Positions 12,614 to 23,061 of a stretch of DNA of 64,000 nt are shown one piece after another; positions within the stretch are counted from its first letter, which is position 1; every line of letters begins with the position of its first letter. The position numbers were made by a program, and so were the translations under genes. Under the pieces are notes generated by a model. The model did not search any database and was not told the DNA's origin. It saw nothing but the letters and a program-made list of their open reading frames with translations. This DNA is from Phyto melanocephala (taxonomy: Eukaryota; Arthropoda; Insecta; Diptera; Rhinophoridae), in NCBI GenBank assembly GCA_941918925.1, contig OW799233.1, positions 10,036,001 to 10,100,000 on the forward strand. The letters run 5' to 3'.

Positions 12614-14157
12614 AATATATACATACATACATACATATTTACACTTATGCATATGTGTTCATAATTAACAAAGACTTATGTATAGATAATGTAACCGAGA
12701 CATTAGAAAAATTGTATGAAAATGAAACCCTACCCTGTTGTTATATTGTTGCTGTTGTTTTTGTTAATTCACCATATGTTAACTTCCTGAAAAACATATA
12801 TTTTGTAAACAATGTATGTATGTACGAACAACAACAGTAGAACATAGAGCATTAATAGCAAAAACAACTACATATTAACAACAGCTAAATACATTACTAC
12901 GTCAGTTCATACTTACATAAATAGCTTAGCCGAGAATTATGTGTGTTAAGGTGTGTATGTAAAAATATTGTTTACTAAAAGGTATTTAATGTTAATTGTT
13001 GTCATTGTTAAAATGTTTTTTTTCTTACGAGTTAGATTAACCCGATCGGCATAAAATTTAGAATAAATTCTTGTTATTTTATAATCAAGTTGATATAAAA
13101 TGTTTAAAGGTACCCTGCAGCCAAATACTAGTGAACTAGCCCAATAGTAAGTAAAACTATTGGCTGGGAATCACTTTCTTAATCGAAAAAGCGATGTAAT
13201 TTTATCCATCCGCCTGTCTGTTTATTCAAAGCTTACTCTTAGTAGTTAAATTAGGATGTTCTTCGATGAATTTCAATACACAAAATTAATTTTGTGTACA
13301 CATGTAAGTGATCTATAATTGCAGCTGTAAATATATTTAATATAAAGTATATTTAAATATAATTAAACAGAAGTCTAATTTATATTAACACAAATACCAC
13401 AAATCACGTCATGTTCGGTTCGTTATTTATAAAACCAAACCTTATAAAACCAAAATACAAAAATGATCTTAATGATAATGATAACCATGTAAGCTGAGTT
13501 CTTGTTCCGAAATCTGAAATTATCAGGAATCATAAAATAAATCTCTATTGTTTGCTAAATTTGTTTATCTTGGTTGTGTTGTGCTTTGTTGTATTGATGT
13601 TTTCATATGACACGTACAAGTACAAGCAATTTATGAAATTATTTAAATAAAAATTTCCAAAAATGTAAAATTATATTATTACAATATTTATATTAATCTT
13701 ATTAAAAATTACTCAAATAAACAAGTGAATTGTATTTAACACCAGCTGTTCTACTTGGTCAAATGCTGGTTTCAAGGCAACACTGGTACTGTAATCGTTG
13801 CAGAAAAATCGAGTAGATTTCTGTACCTTTCTTCAGGCAGAATGTTTCAACAATGTTTTTTGACATCAAAAAAACAATTATCTACTCTTTTAAATAGAAT
13901 ATTTGAATACGAAAAATTATTTGATGAATTTACAGGTCTTGAAAATTTTTAACCACCATTTCGATGATCACCCAAATCTGTCAGAATTTCAGAATCCAGT
14001 CTCATGTTTTAAAGCACTTTTTTGCTAGCTCAAACAAGATAAACCTTTCTTCAAATTCCAACTTTTCCACTGTTGCAAAAGACAATACTTTAATGATTGC
14101 AGTAAAACCGGATTGAATTTTAAATATTGTATAAGAACTTTTCTAGATAAAGTAAAA
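12614..14157. other. Non-coding stretch with one unexplained short frame
   Basis: There is a CATACATACATACATAC microsatellite near 12620. An open frame at 13755-13952 (65 codons, starting MVKCWFQGN and ending at a stop) has a more balanced composition than its surroundings. I do not recognise it, and it could be a transposon or gene fragment. Nothing else is supported. Confidence 0.5.
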
Positions 14158-15170
14158 AAAAACAAGTAAAAGTGCTATATTCGGCCGTGCCAAATCTTAT
14201 ATACCCTTCACAACGTGTAGTCATGCAATAACAATTGTTTGTATCACTATTCATCTCATATGAAATACGTACATACATATAAAAAATATACCTATATAAA
14301 AACATCCCAATGTAAAATTATAAATTTACGTATGTATGTTAAAAAAAAAATAAAAAAAAATTTTTTTAAAAAATTAAAAAAAAAAAAAAAAATTTAAAAA
14401 AATAATGAAAATATAAATAATAAATATAAAACAAAAAATAAATAAAAAATAATTAAAAAAAAAATTAAAAAAAAAAATAATAAAAATATAAATAAAATAT
14501 AAAAAATAAAAAAAAAAATAATTAAAATATAAATAATAAATATAAAAAATAAAAGAAAAAATTAAAAAATTAAAAAAATTAAAAAAAAATAATAAAAATA
14601 TAAATAATATATTAAATAAAAAATAAAAAACAAAATAAAGAAAAATTAAAAAAAAAATATTTAAAATATATATAATAAATATAAAAAAAAAATAAAAGAA
14701 AAAATAAAAAAATAAATTAAAAAAATTAAAAATATAAATTATATATTAAATAAAAAAAAATATAAAAAAAAAAATAAAAAATTTATTTTTGCCTCAGCTG
14801 GGACTCGATGCCACGTTTTCTCTAACCAGTATACACGTTTGTATGTATGTATATTGTTGTTGTAATAATGTTTTTGTGAAAAAAAATCGAGGTGGTCGTG
14901 GGTTTATGCTCATCTCTCAGTTGTTTATGTGCCGGTGTTTCTGATTTTCAATACCGATCTACTCCCGAATATTTCTGATATTTTAATACCTCACCCGGGT
15001 CCAGGCGATATCGGGGGGTTTCAAATAGTTGATTTCAACATACACACGGACAGACGGACAGACTGACAGAGCTTAGTCGACTCCCCTATTCATAAGCTTT
15101 CAGAAAATATATACTTTATGGGGTCGGAAATGAAAATTGTAGAAATGACAAACCTATATATACCCTTTTT
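14158..15170 (+). repeat. Family-A dispersed repeat, copy 2
   Basis: Complete copy: head with the TTCGGC palindrome region and TATACCCTTCACAACG, about 450 bases made almost only of A and T, body from GCCTCAGCTGGG, and the tail with GGACAGACGGACAGACTG, TTATGGGGTCGGAAATG and TATATATACCC. It is joined tail-to-tail with copy 3, so 14158-19530 is a large inverted repeat. Confidence 0.85.
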
Positions 15171-15277
15171 ATACCCTTCACACAGTGAAAAAGGGTATAT
15201 ATAGGTTTGTCATTCCGTGTGAAATTTCTACAATTTTGATTTCCGACCCCATAAAGTAAATATTTTATGAAAGCTTA

Positions 15278-15793
15278 CACAGTACAACACATGATTTGCC
15301 AACTCAATTCTGTTAACTGTATGTGAAATTAGACCCAAAAAGAAGAATTTCTGCATCATTCGTTTTGTCTTCTTACCTGCGATTTGAAGTTAGTATCGAT
15401 TTGAAGTTAGTACTATCGTATAGGGGAATTTATCACGTTTTAGGCCCTGTTGTTTGACATAGCTTGACAACCACTAGCCCAATTGAGTTGAAATAAATTT
15501 GAAAAAATTAAGAATTACAATTCCCTTAATCTGTTCATATATTATTTTCCTATACAAGTAACACTTTCGAAGTTAAAAATGAATGTATGAAGGGAAAAAA
15601 TTATTTTTTGCCTAAAAATTTAAATTTTTTTTTTTAAAATACATAAAAAATCCAAAATGGAAAAAAGTTTCAAGTCTAGTTATTTTTTCGCAAAGTCACA
15701 TAACCTATGAGCAAAATGAGACAAAGATCATAAAAATCGATGCACGCGTTTCGCTTTTATTCGCAATTGAGTAAATGTATGAATTTCAAAAAT
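15278..15793. repeat. Left terminal inverted repeat of the 3.63 kb element
   Basis: Matches the right TIR in reverse complement from the outer CACAGTACAAC to the inner GAATTTCAAAAAT. Only scattered substitutions are seen, plus one small length difference just inside the terminus. Confidence 0.9.
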
Positions 15794-15944
15794 CAGTTAT
15801 AGCCACCACCCTTAAAATAAAAATATAAATTAAAAAATTATCATGCAAAAAAAAACTTTATTTATAAAAACTTAATGAAAATAAAATAATATGCAATTAA
15901 TACGCAATTATAATATGCATAAAAACAAAATTTAGAACATTTTT

Positions 15945-17907
15945 TCAATTATTGGCAATATCCATCCTTGTAGAAGTTGACGCTTGTGATTCTGATGATC
16001 TTGTTTTCTTCGTAGGTTGTTCATATTCATGGTCTGAGTCTGTATCGTCATCCGAGATACACATACTATTCAAGGGCGTGTTTCTTTCACTGTGTCCACC
16101 AATTTCAATGTCTTCATCTTCGGTGCTTTCTTCAAACTGCATAATTGTGGAACTCCACCAACAAACCTCCGCAAGCAATGCATCCAATTTTTTGCTTTTG
16201 AACTGCTTTTCAAATGGCATGGTCACCTGGTGGAACCTCTCTCCTTGTTCGTCTGATTCCTGAGGTGATTGTGCCAAAAAAGTATCGAGGTGGTGGTGCA
16301 AGAAATGCAATTTCAGCGTCATGGATGCACCGATTTTTTCGAAATAAAACAGCAACCTGTCCACTCGTTGCTGTATCTCTTCTCTCTGGACACGGTTCTT
16401 TCCTAGGACGCCTTCTATTACTTCTTTCAATGCGTTCCATGCATGTTGGTGGTCGTGATGCTCTGAAAGCAAATGTGTGAAAGAATCACTTTTGATCAAT
16501 TTCCGAATATCAGGTCCATTGAGAATACCTGTTTTAAATACATAAGAAAAACGAAAAAATTATTGGTAATGCGAATGTATAGAAATTAACAAATTTAGAT
16601 ATGACAATATTGAAATACAGAGTACGATACGTACCGTTTTTAATTTTTTCATCACTGAGTTTCGGAAAGATGGATTTCAAACAGCCAAAGGCGCCGTTAA
16701 CTTTTTTGACCACCACTTCAACGAATTTCCCAGCTATTCCCAGTTTCATGTGGAGCGGTGGCAACAAAATATCATCCAGGTCCTTTATCATAGGTTCATT
16801 GCGTAATTTTAATTGTTTGTTGAGCTCGGGAGTTCTTCCTTTCCAATCTTTACATTGATATTGATTTACTTTGTATCGTGAATCCCAATTACAAAGGAAG
16901 CAGAAGTATTTTGGATATCCGCCCTTTTCTATAATCCCTTGTAGTATGTTGAACACCTTCAGATCGCAACAAATGTTCCATTTGTGTTCATCGTATTTGA
17001 TTTTCTTCAAAATTTCGCCCAATGCTTCATACGTTTCCTTCATAGTTGTGCTGAATCCCAATGGAATGCATGGTTTTTTATTTTTTTTGTGCAGCAGCAC
17101 AGCCTTCAAACTAGTAACTGAACCATCGATGAATAAACGCTAGTCGCCAGCGATATAATCCATTCCCAATTTTTTCACTAAACCTGGGATATCATGGCCG
17201 TACGTGAACGTATTTGCTTCGTCAACGGAATAAAATTTCTGAAAATCAGCTTGGCGTTGTCGGTATGGTGTTGCGCTGACATTTTTCTGTGTGAGTTTTC
17301 TTCTCTTCAAAAATGATGTCAGCCATTCGGAGTCGTGTTGTGATAGTCCCAGCTTGGCCACAATGTAATCCATTTCGATTTGTGGTAGCGGTTGTGGTGC
17401 ACTATTTTCAACATCGGGTATCCAATCAGCATCATCCAAATCGGTCGGATTGGTGAAAACGGTTGCGGCTAGCAGGGACACAGTATCCGCACTCGGAGGT
17501 TTAGGTGCATCGGTATCAGCAGGGCGTTGCACTGGAAGTGTGGCAGTAAATGCAGCAGTGTATACTTTTGTTTTCAATTGTTGTCTGTTTAATCCAGGAC
17601 GAAAATTTATGCATGCATAGCACCTGGATTCATCATGTCCAGTTGTGTCTTCCACCCAAATTACTGGCTTCATAAAAGATAACTTTCTACTTTTTCCGTG
17701 AATCCATTTTAGAAGGGTAGTATAACAACTGTTGCACACTGTGTTCGGCGTAAAATTTGCTCCACTTAAATCTGCTTCATCGAAATAATTACAATACGCG
17801 GTTTTGCTCAGTAAACAAATTTGTTCGATCTTTTTTCTGTATTTTCGGACGATATGACCACAAACGTAACAATATTCATCCAAATATGGGCACTTGTTGT
17901 TTTCCAT
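15945..17907 (-). pseudogene. Transposase-like gene with one intron and a single nonsense codon
   Basis: The start ATG is at 17907. A 106-nt intron (16529-16634, GTACGT...AACAG) joins two exons of 1273 and 584 nt, 619 codons including the stop, with the frame kept exactly. N-terminal CxxC pairs at 13/16, 58/61 and 96/99 suggest zinc binding. The core has FIDGS (Asp261), CCDLK (Asp315), a CFLCNWDSR zinc pair (Cys336, Cys339), PPLHMKLG (His386) and SDEQGERFH (Glu518 or Glu521). These are plausible RNase-H-fold D-D-E residues with a C2/H insert. The C-terminus is acidic, then basic and Ser-rich, which suits nuclear localisation. Codon 256 (17142-17140) is TAG where the family has Trp in the D-W-R-L-F-I-D phrase, a one-base change from TGG. 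I recognise the family as common, usually uncharacterised proteins of Hydra, arthropods and fish; transposase function is inferred. Confidence 0.85.
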
Positions 17908-18381
17908 ATTGATATATTTTATGTTTTGTTGTTATTCACTTTTAAAAAACTGGAGAAAAATCACTTTTACTGTTCGCGTTCGTCGGCACTGGCTGAATGC
18001 CAAAAATCGATCAATGCACACCTATAAATACTACGTATTTTTGAATATTTTACTTCCAGGTACTTATAAATGGGCGCATATTTTAAGGGCGGCTGGCTAT
18101 ATACCTGATTCAGCACTTGTACGTTTCAAACTGTGCAAAACTTTCAAAATAATGACCACCCTTAATTGTGGGTGCAATTTCTGTAAAAAAATCATATAGG
18201 TAGCCACCGGAAAAACCAAAATAATAAAAAGGTCCACTTTCCGTTTAATTGTCCACGTACATTTATTACCGCAATCATAAAAATCAAATAACCTTTTGTT
18301 TATTCCTTTTTTTTTAATTCTCAGAATCATGAAAAAGGTGTCAATGTTTTCTCCAAATAATGTTGTGCATATCTCGAGCAA
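17908..18381 (-). promoter_or_regulatory. Upstream region of the transposase-like gene
   Basis: This 474-base stretch between the right TIR and the start codon must hold the promoter and 5' leader. Several TATAAAT-like or TATATA-like strings occur on either strand, but I cannot choose one. The open frame on the minus strand at 18097-18435 crosses into the TIR and has no recognisable protein. Confidence 0.3.
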
Positions 18382-18909
18382 ATTTTTGAAATTCATACAT
18401 TTACTCAATTGCGAATAAAAGCGAAACGCGTGCATCGATTTTTATTATCTTTGTCTCATTTTGCTCATAGGTTATGTGACTTTGCGAAAAAATAACTAGA
18501 CTTGAAACTTTTTTCCATTTTGGATTTTTTATGTATTTTTAAAAAAAAAAAATTTAAATTTTTAGGCAAAAAATAATTTTTTCCCTTCATACATTCATTT
18601 TTAACTTCGAAAGTGTTACTTGTATAGGAAAACAATATATGAACAGATTAATGGAATTGTAATTCTTAATTTTTTAAAATTTATTTCAACTAAATTGGGC
18701 TAGTGGTTGTCGAGCTATGTCAAACAACAGGGCCTAAAACGTGATAAATTCCCCTATACGATAGTACTAACTTCAAATCGATACTAACTTCAAATCGCAG
18801 GTAAGAAGACAAAACGAATGATGCAGAAATTCTTCTTTTTGGGTCTAATTTCACATACAGTTAACAGAATTGAGTTGGCAATCAATTAACTGAAAAATGT
18901 TGTACTGTG
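18382..18909. repeat. Right terminal inverted repeat of the 3.63 kb element
   Basis: Reverse complement of 15278-15793. It is about 12 bases longer, mostly because of extra sequence (TTTTTCAGTTAATTGA region, reversed) directly inside the terminal 12 bases. Confidence 0.9.
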
Positions 18910-19530
18910 TTATGAATAGGGGAGTCGATTAAGCCCTGTCAGTCTGTCCGTCTGACCGTCTGTCCGTGTGTATGTTGAAATCAACTTTTTGAAGCCCCCC
19001 GACATCGCTTGGACTCGGGTGAGGTATTAAAATATCAGAAATATTCGGGAGTAGATCGGTATTGAAAATCAGAAACATCGGTACATAAACAACTGAGATA
19101 TGAGCAAAAACATACGACCACCTCGATTTTTTTTCACAAAAACAACATTACAACAACAACATACATACATACAAACGTGTATACTGGTTAGAGAAAACGT
19201 GGCATCGAATACCAGCTGAGCCAAAAAAAATTTTTTTTATTTATTTTATATTTTCTTTTTAATTTTTTTTTTATTTTTTATTTAATATATTATTTATATT
19301 TTTATTATTATTTTTTTTTTAATTTTTTTTTTTTTTTAAATTTTTTTTTTTTTTTTTTTGTTTTGTATTCATTATATATATTTTAATTATTTTTTTTTAA
19401 AAAAAAATTTTTTTTTAAAATTTTTTTTTTTTTTAATTTTTTTTTTAATTTTTTTTATTTTATTTTTTTTTAACATACATACGTAAATTTATAATTTTAC
19501 AATGGGATGTTTTTATATATGTATGTTTTT

Positions 19531-20310
19531 ATACCCTTCACACAGTGAAAAAGGGTATATATAGGTTTGTCATTCCGTGTGAAATTTCTACAATTTTCAT
19601 TTCCGACCCCATAAAGTATATATTTTCTGAAAGCTTATGAATAGAGGAGTCGATTAAGCCCTGACCGTCTGTCCGTCTGTCCGTCTGACCGTCTGTCCGT
19701 GTGTATGTTGAAATCAACTTTTTGAAGCCCCCCGACATAGGTTGGACCCGGGTAAGGTATTAAAATATCAGAAATATTCGGGAGTAGATCGGTATTGAAA
19801 ATCAGAAACATCGGTACATAAACAACTGAGATATGAGCAAAAACCCACGACCACCTCGATTTTCTTTTCATAAAAACAACATTACAACAACAACATACAT
19901 ACATACAAACGTGTATACTGGTTAGAGAAAACGTGGCATCGAATCCCAGCTGAGGCAAAAAAATTTTTTTTTAAATTTTTTTAAAATTTTTTTTTTTAAT
20001 TTTTTTTTTATTTTTTTTTTATTTTTTATTTAATATATTATATATATTTTTATTATTATTTTTTTTTATTTTTTTTTTTTAATTTTTTTTTTATTTTTTT
20101 TTTTGTTTTATATATATTATATATGTATATAATAATTTTTTATTTTTTAATTTTTTTTTTAAATTTTTTTTTTTTAAATTTTTTTTTTATTTTTTATTTT
20201 TTTTTTGTTTTTTTTAACATACATACGTGAATTTACTGTTATTGCATGACTACACGTTGTGAAGGGTATATAAGATTCGGCACGGCCGAATATAGCGCTT
20301 TTACTTGTTT
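19531..20310 (-). repeat. Family-A dispersed repeat, copy 4
   Basis: Complete copy on the minus strand, starting with the tail hairpin ATACCCTTCACACAGTG and ending with the head palindrome and TTACTTGTTT. The middle is a T-rich tract. The 107-codon minus-strand frame at 19635-19958 is shared almost residue for residue with copy 5, as expected for recent repeat copies, and does not show a gene. Confidence 0.85.
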
Positions 20311-20448
20311 ATATGTATGTACGTATATCATATGGAATGGTGATACAAACTACTGTTATTGCATGACTACACGTTGTGAAGGGTATATAAGATTCGGCAC
20401 GGCCGAATACAGCGCTCTTATATGTTCACTGTGTGAAGGGTATAAAAA
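20311..20448 (-). repeat. Short head-plus-tail fragment of family A
   Basis: A second head (TGCATGACTACACG, then GGGTATATAAGATTCGGC and the palindrome) follows directly on copy 4. It passes after a few bases into the tail hairpin TGTGTGAAGGGTATA. Body and A/T tract are missing, as if the element had collapsed between head and tail. Confidence 0.7.
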
Positions 20449-21125
20449 CTAAATTTGGAAGTAAGTTTGCCTTTAATATGACGTAGAAACCTCCGTAATT
20501 TCATCAATTAAAAAGAATTGTGAACAATTAACGAAGCAAAACAATGACCTTAAATACAAATTCGTTTATTAAATAATTTTTTAAAAGCCATTAAGAAGTG
20601 AAAAACTATAAAAGAAGATGTGTATGGGTATTTTGAGCTCTAAACTTTAGCCTATTTTCAAGGAAATTTTATTTTCGAATAAAAGCCTTTTAGAAATATT
20701 TTTAATTCGAAAACATAGTTCTTCAATTTTATTCGTTAATCTGGAAATTTTAGAAATACGACTTGGAGGCATAAACATTACGTATTATCGAGGTTTACCT
20801 GTACCTGACTTTACTTAAATTATGACCATCTTTGATTGATAAAAAACTTTGCTTTTAAAGCGTCGAAATTTATTTTATTTTTTTGTGATTACGCATATTA
20901 AGTCGAATATGTGCTTAATGTGAACACAAGTAACTTTAATAAAAATTATATTATTTTGTGATTTTTTTATCTCACTGACTTGTACTTTTTTTTTTTCTTT
21001 ACAGGTATGTTAAACCATTATTAAATCTTGTTTGCATTTACATCTGAGGGTAAGATAATAATTTACAAAATTAAATACTCGTTTTAATTAATATTAAAAT
21101 ACAAAACAATCAGCGTTCCACTTGT
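20449..21125. other. Non-coding stretch
   Basis: AT-rich single-copy-looking sequence. No gene or repeat end seen. Confidence 0.6.
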
Positions 21126-21950
21126 TATACCCTTCACACAGTGAAAAAGGGTATATATAGGTTTGTCATTCCGTGTGAAATTTCTACAATTTTCATTTCC
21201 GACCCCATAAAGTATATATTTTCTGAAAGCTTATGAATAGGGAAGTCGATTAAGCCCTGTCAGTCTGTCCGTCTGTCCGTCTGTCCGTCTGTCCGTCTGA
21301 CCGTCTGTCCGTGTGTATGTTGAAATCAACTTTTTGAAGCCCCCCGACATAGGTTGGACCCGGGTAAGGTATTAAAATATCAGAAATATTCGGGAGTAGA
21401 TCGGTATTGAAAATCAGAAACATCGGTACATAAACAACTGAGATATGAGCAAAAACCCACGACCACCTCGATTTTTTTTTCACAAAAACAACATTACAAC
21501 AACAACATACATACATACAAACGTGTATACTGGTTAGAGAAAACGTGGCATCGAATCCCAACTGAGCCAAAAAAAATTTTTTTTTAATTTTTTAAAAAAT
21601 TTTTTTATTTTTTTTTATTTTTTATTTAATATATTATTTATATTTTTATTATTATTTTTTTTTTTAATTTTTTTTTATTTTTTTTTTTATTTATTTTTTT
21701 TTTTATTTTTTTTTGTTTTATATATGTATATTATATATATAATAATTTTTTTTTTAAATTTTTTTTTTAAATTTTTTTAAAAATTTTTTTTTACAATTTT
21801 TTTTTTTTTTTCGTTTTTTTATTTATTTATTTTATTATCCCGTATTTTATATGGGATGAATGGTGATACAAGCAACTGTTATTGCATGACTACACGTTGT
21901 GAAGGGTATATAAGATTCGGCATGGCCGAATATAGCACTCTTACTTGTTT
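21126..21950 (-). repeat. Family-A dispersed repeat, copy 5
   Basis: Complete minus-strand copy. The GTCTGTCC unit in the tail is expanded to several tandem GTCTGTCC/GTCTGACC repeats (about 21261-21310), more than in the other copies. The head palindrome reads GGCATGGCC with one change. Confidence 0.85.
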
Positions 21951-22165
21951 TAAATTTAAAATGATTTTTTTTAATAAAACTCATATTATGTATGTTTGTA
22001 TGTATGTGTTTGATGGACGCTCACATATAAATAAATGACATCGCCCACAAACAGCAATTTTTATATAAATTTTTTTATTTGCAAACATAAATAATTGTAA
22101 AATATATTTATGTATAAATTGCTTTAAAGTTTAATATAAAAAATAAATTAGAAATACTTATTGTA

Positions 22166-23059
22166 AAGGGGTTTCAAACAGGCACGCTACAAAAGTAGAC
22201 CGATAGGGACAGCAAACGACGCCATATTTTTTGCCGCTCATTTGACATTTCTCTTCAGTAAGGTTTGCCATTTCATGATGGAAAGATATACGCGCCAATA
22301 AATAGTCGAAATAATTAAAATTTACTACCGAAATTCGGAGTCAGTGGCCTCAACGTTAAGAGCGCTACGTCCAATTTATGGTCATTTCTAATTTCTGGCT
22401 GAATGGCTTCGTCAATAACCAAAATATGCGTTATTGGTCAGACAGCAATCTACACGTATTCCATGTGTCATCATTGCATTCCAAAAAATTACGGTTTGCC
22501 GCGGTTTATGGGCCGGTGGCGTCATTGGGCCGTACTTCTCCCGTGATGATCAAGACCGGCACGTTACTGTGAATGGAAATCGCTACCGTTCAATGATAAC
22601 AGACTATTTTTGGCCCCAATTGGATGATATAAACTTGGAAGACATGTAGTTCCAACAGGATGGCCACAACCACACAGCGAATGTCACAATTAATTTATTG
22701 AAAACCAAGTTTGAAGAACGTGTTATTTCACGAAATCCAGTCCAGTCGAACGGCGCCGTTAGACTATTTCCTGTGGGGCTACGTCAAGTCTATGGTCTAT
22801 GCCAACAAGCCAGCGACGATTTATGAACTTCGTACGAATATGGAACGTTAAATTGCAGCAGTATCGCCCGATTTATGCTGAAAAACCGTTGAAAATTAGG
22901 TTCAGCGTCTGGACTTCTGTAAACGTGCCCATGCAAAGGAAATCGAGTTCCATACATAATGGCATCGAACGTACTTTCACAGGAATAAAGAATTTCATTG
23001 ATTTTATTGTGTTTTATTTAAAAAAAAAACTTTTGTAGCGCTCTTATTGAAAAACCCTT
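22166..23059 (+). mobile_element. DD41D-type mariner, internally deleted (copy 1)
   Basis: Inverted ends AAGGGGTTTC...GCTACAAAAG and AAGGGTTTTTC...GCTACAAAAG (reversed), with TA on each side. At 894 bp it is about 0.4 kb short of a full element. The interior is a transposase whose N-terminus is joined directly to the first catalytic block. Confidence 0.85.
22278..23025 (+). pseudogene. DD41D mariner transposase, internal deletion plus stops
   Basis: Starts MERYTRQ, then a stop, then IVEIIKIYYRNSESVASTL and ALRPIYG. It jumps straight to HF-WLNGFVNNQNMRYW, so most of the DNA-binding region and the stretch before the first catalytic Asp are missing. Further on are RHVTVNGNRYRSMI, FQQDGHNHTAN (second Asp) and, in another frame, PLDYFLWGYVKSMVYANKP (third Asp), ending EIEFHT. 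The first Asp position is Asn here. The Trp codon before FQQD is TAG. It is clearly non-functional. By family knowledge the intact protein transposes DD41D (rosa-type) mariners. Confidence 0.85.
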
Positions 23060-23061
23060 TA

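Larger units (their letters stand above)
15278..18909 (-). mobile_element. 3.63 kb DNA transposon with long TIRs and a transposase-like gene
   Basis: Both ends begin CACAGTACAACA reading inward, and the inverted repeats run about 0.52 kb each. The target duplication is TTA (15275-15277 and 18910-18912), confirmed because the uninterrupted target sequence exists in neighbouring repeat copies. The only gene inside is on the minus strand at 15945-17907. A CAC start, a 3-bp TTA duplication and a D-D-E plus C2/H protein suggest the Chapaev3 branch of the CACTA-Mirage-Chapaev superfamily. This classification is inference from family knowledge; a PIF/Harbinger origin would also give TTA, but the protein does not look like one. 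Confidence 0.9.
15171..19530 (-). repeat. Family-A dispersed repeat, copy 3, split by a DNA transposon
   Basis: The tail end lies at 15171-15277 and the remainder resumes at 18910. The join is inside the conserved GAAAGCTTATGAATAG phrase of the tail, where TTA is duplicated around the inserted element. The head end near 19530 is truncated where copy 4 starts. Removing the insert leaves a normal family-A copy, which shows that the insertion is younger than the repeat. Confidence 0.85.

Noticed and set aside
16214..16480. Plus-strand frames within the transposase-like gene (also 15952, 16601, 16871, 17821)
   Set aside because: They are shadows of the minus-strand exons; the minus strand has the motif-rich, family-matching protein.
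15275..18912. Assigning the 3.63 kb element to PIF/Harbinger on the basis of TTA
   Set aside because: The encoded protein lacks Harbinger transposase wording, there is no second accessory gene, and CAC termini fit the CMC group better.
19635..19958. 107-codon minus-strand frame, repeated at 21250-21570
   Set aside because: Both lie in family-A repeat copies; the shared translation reflects recent repeat identity, and other copies break the frame.
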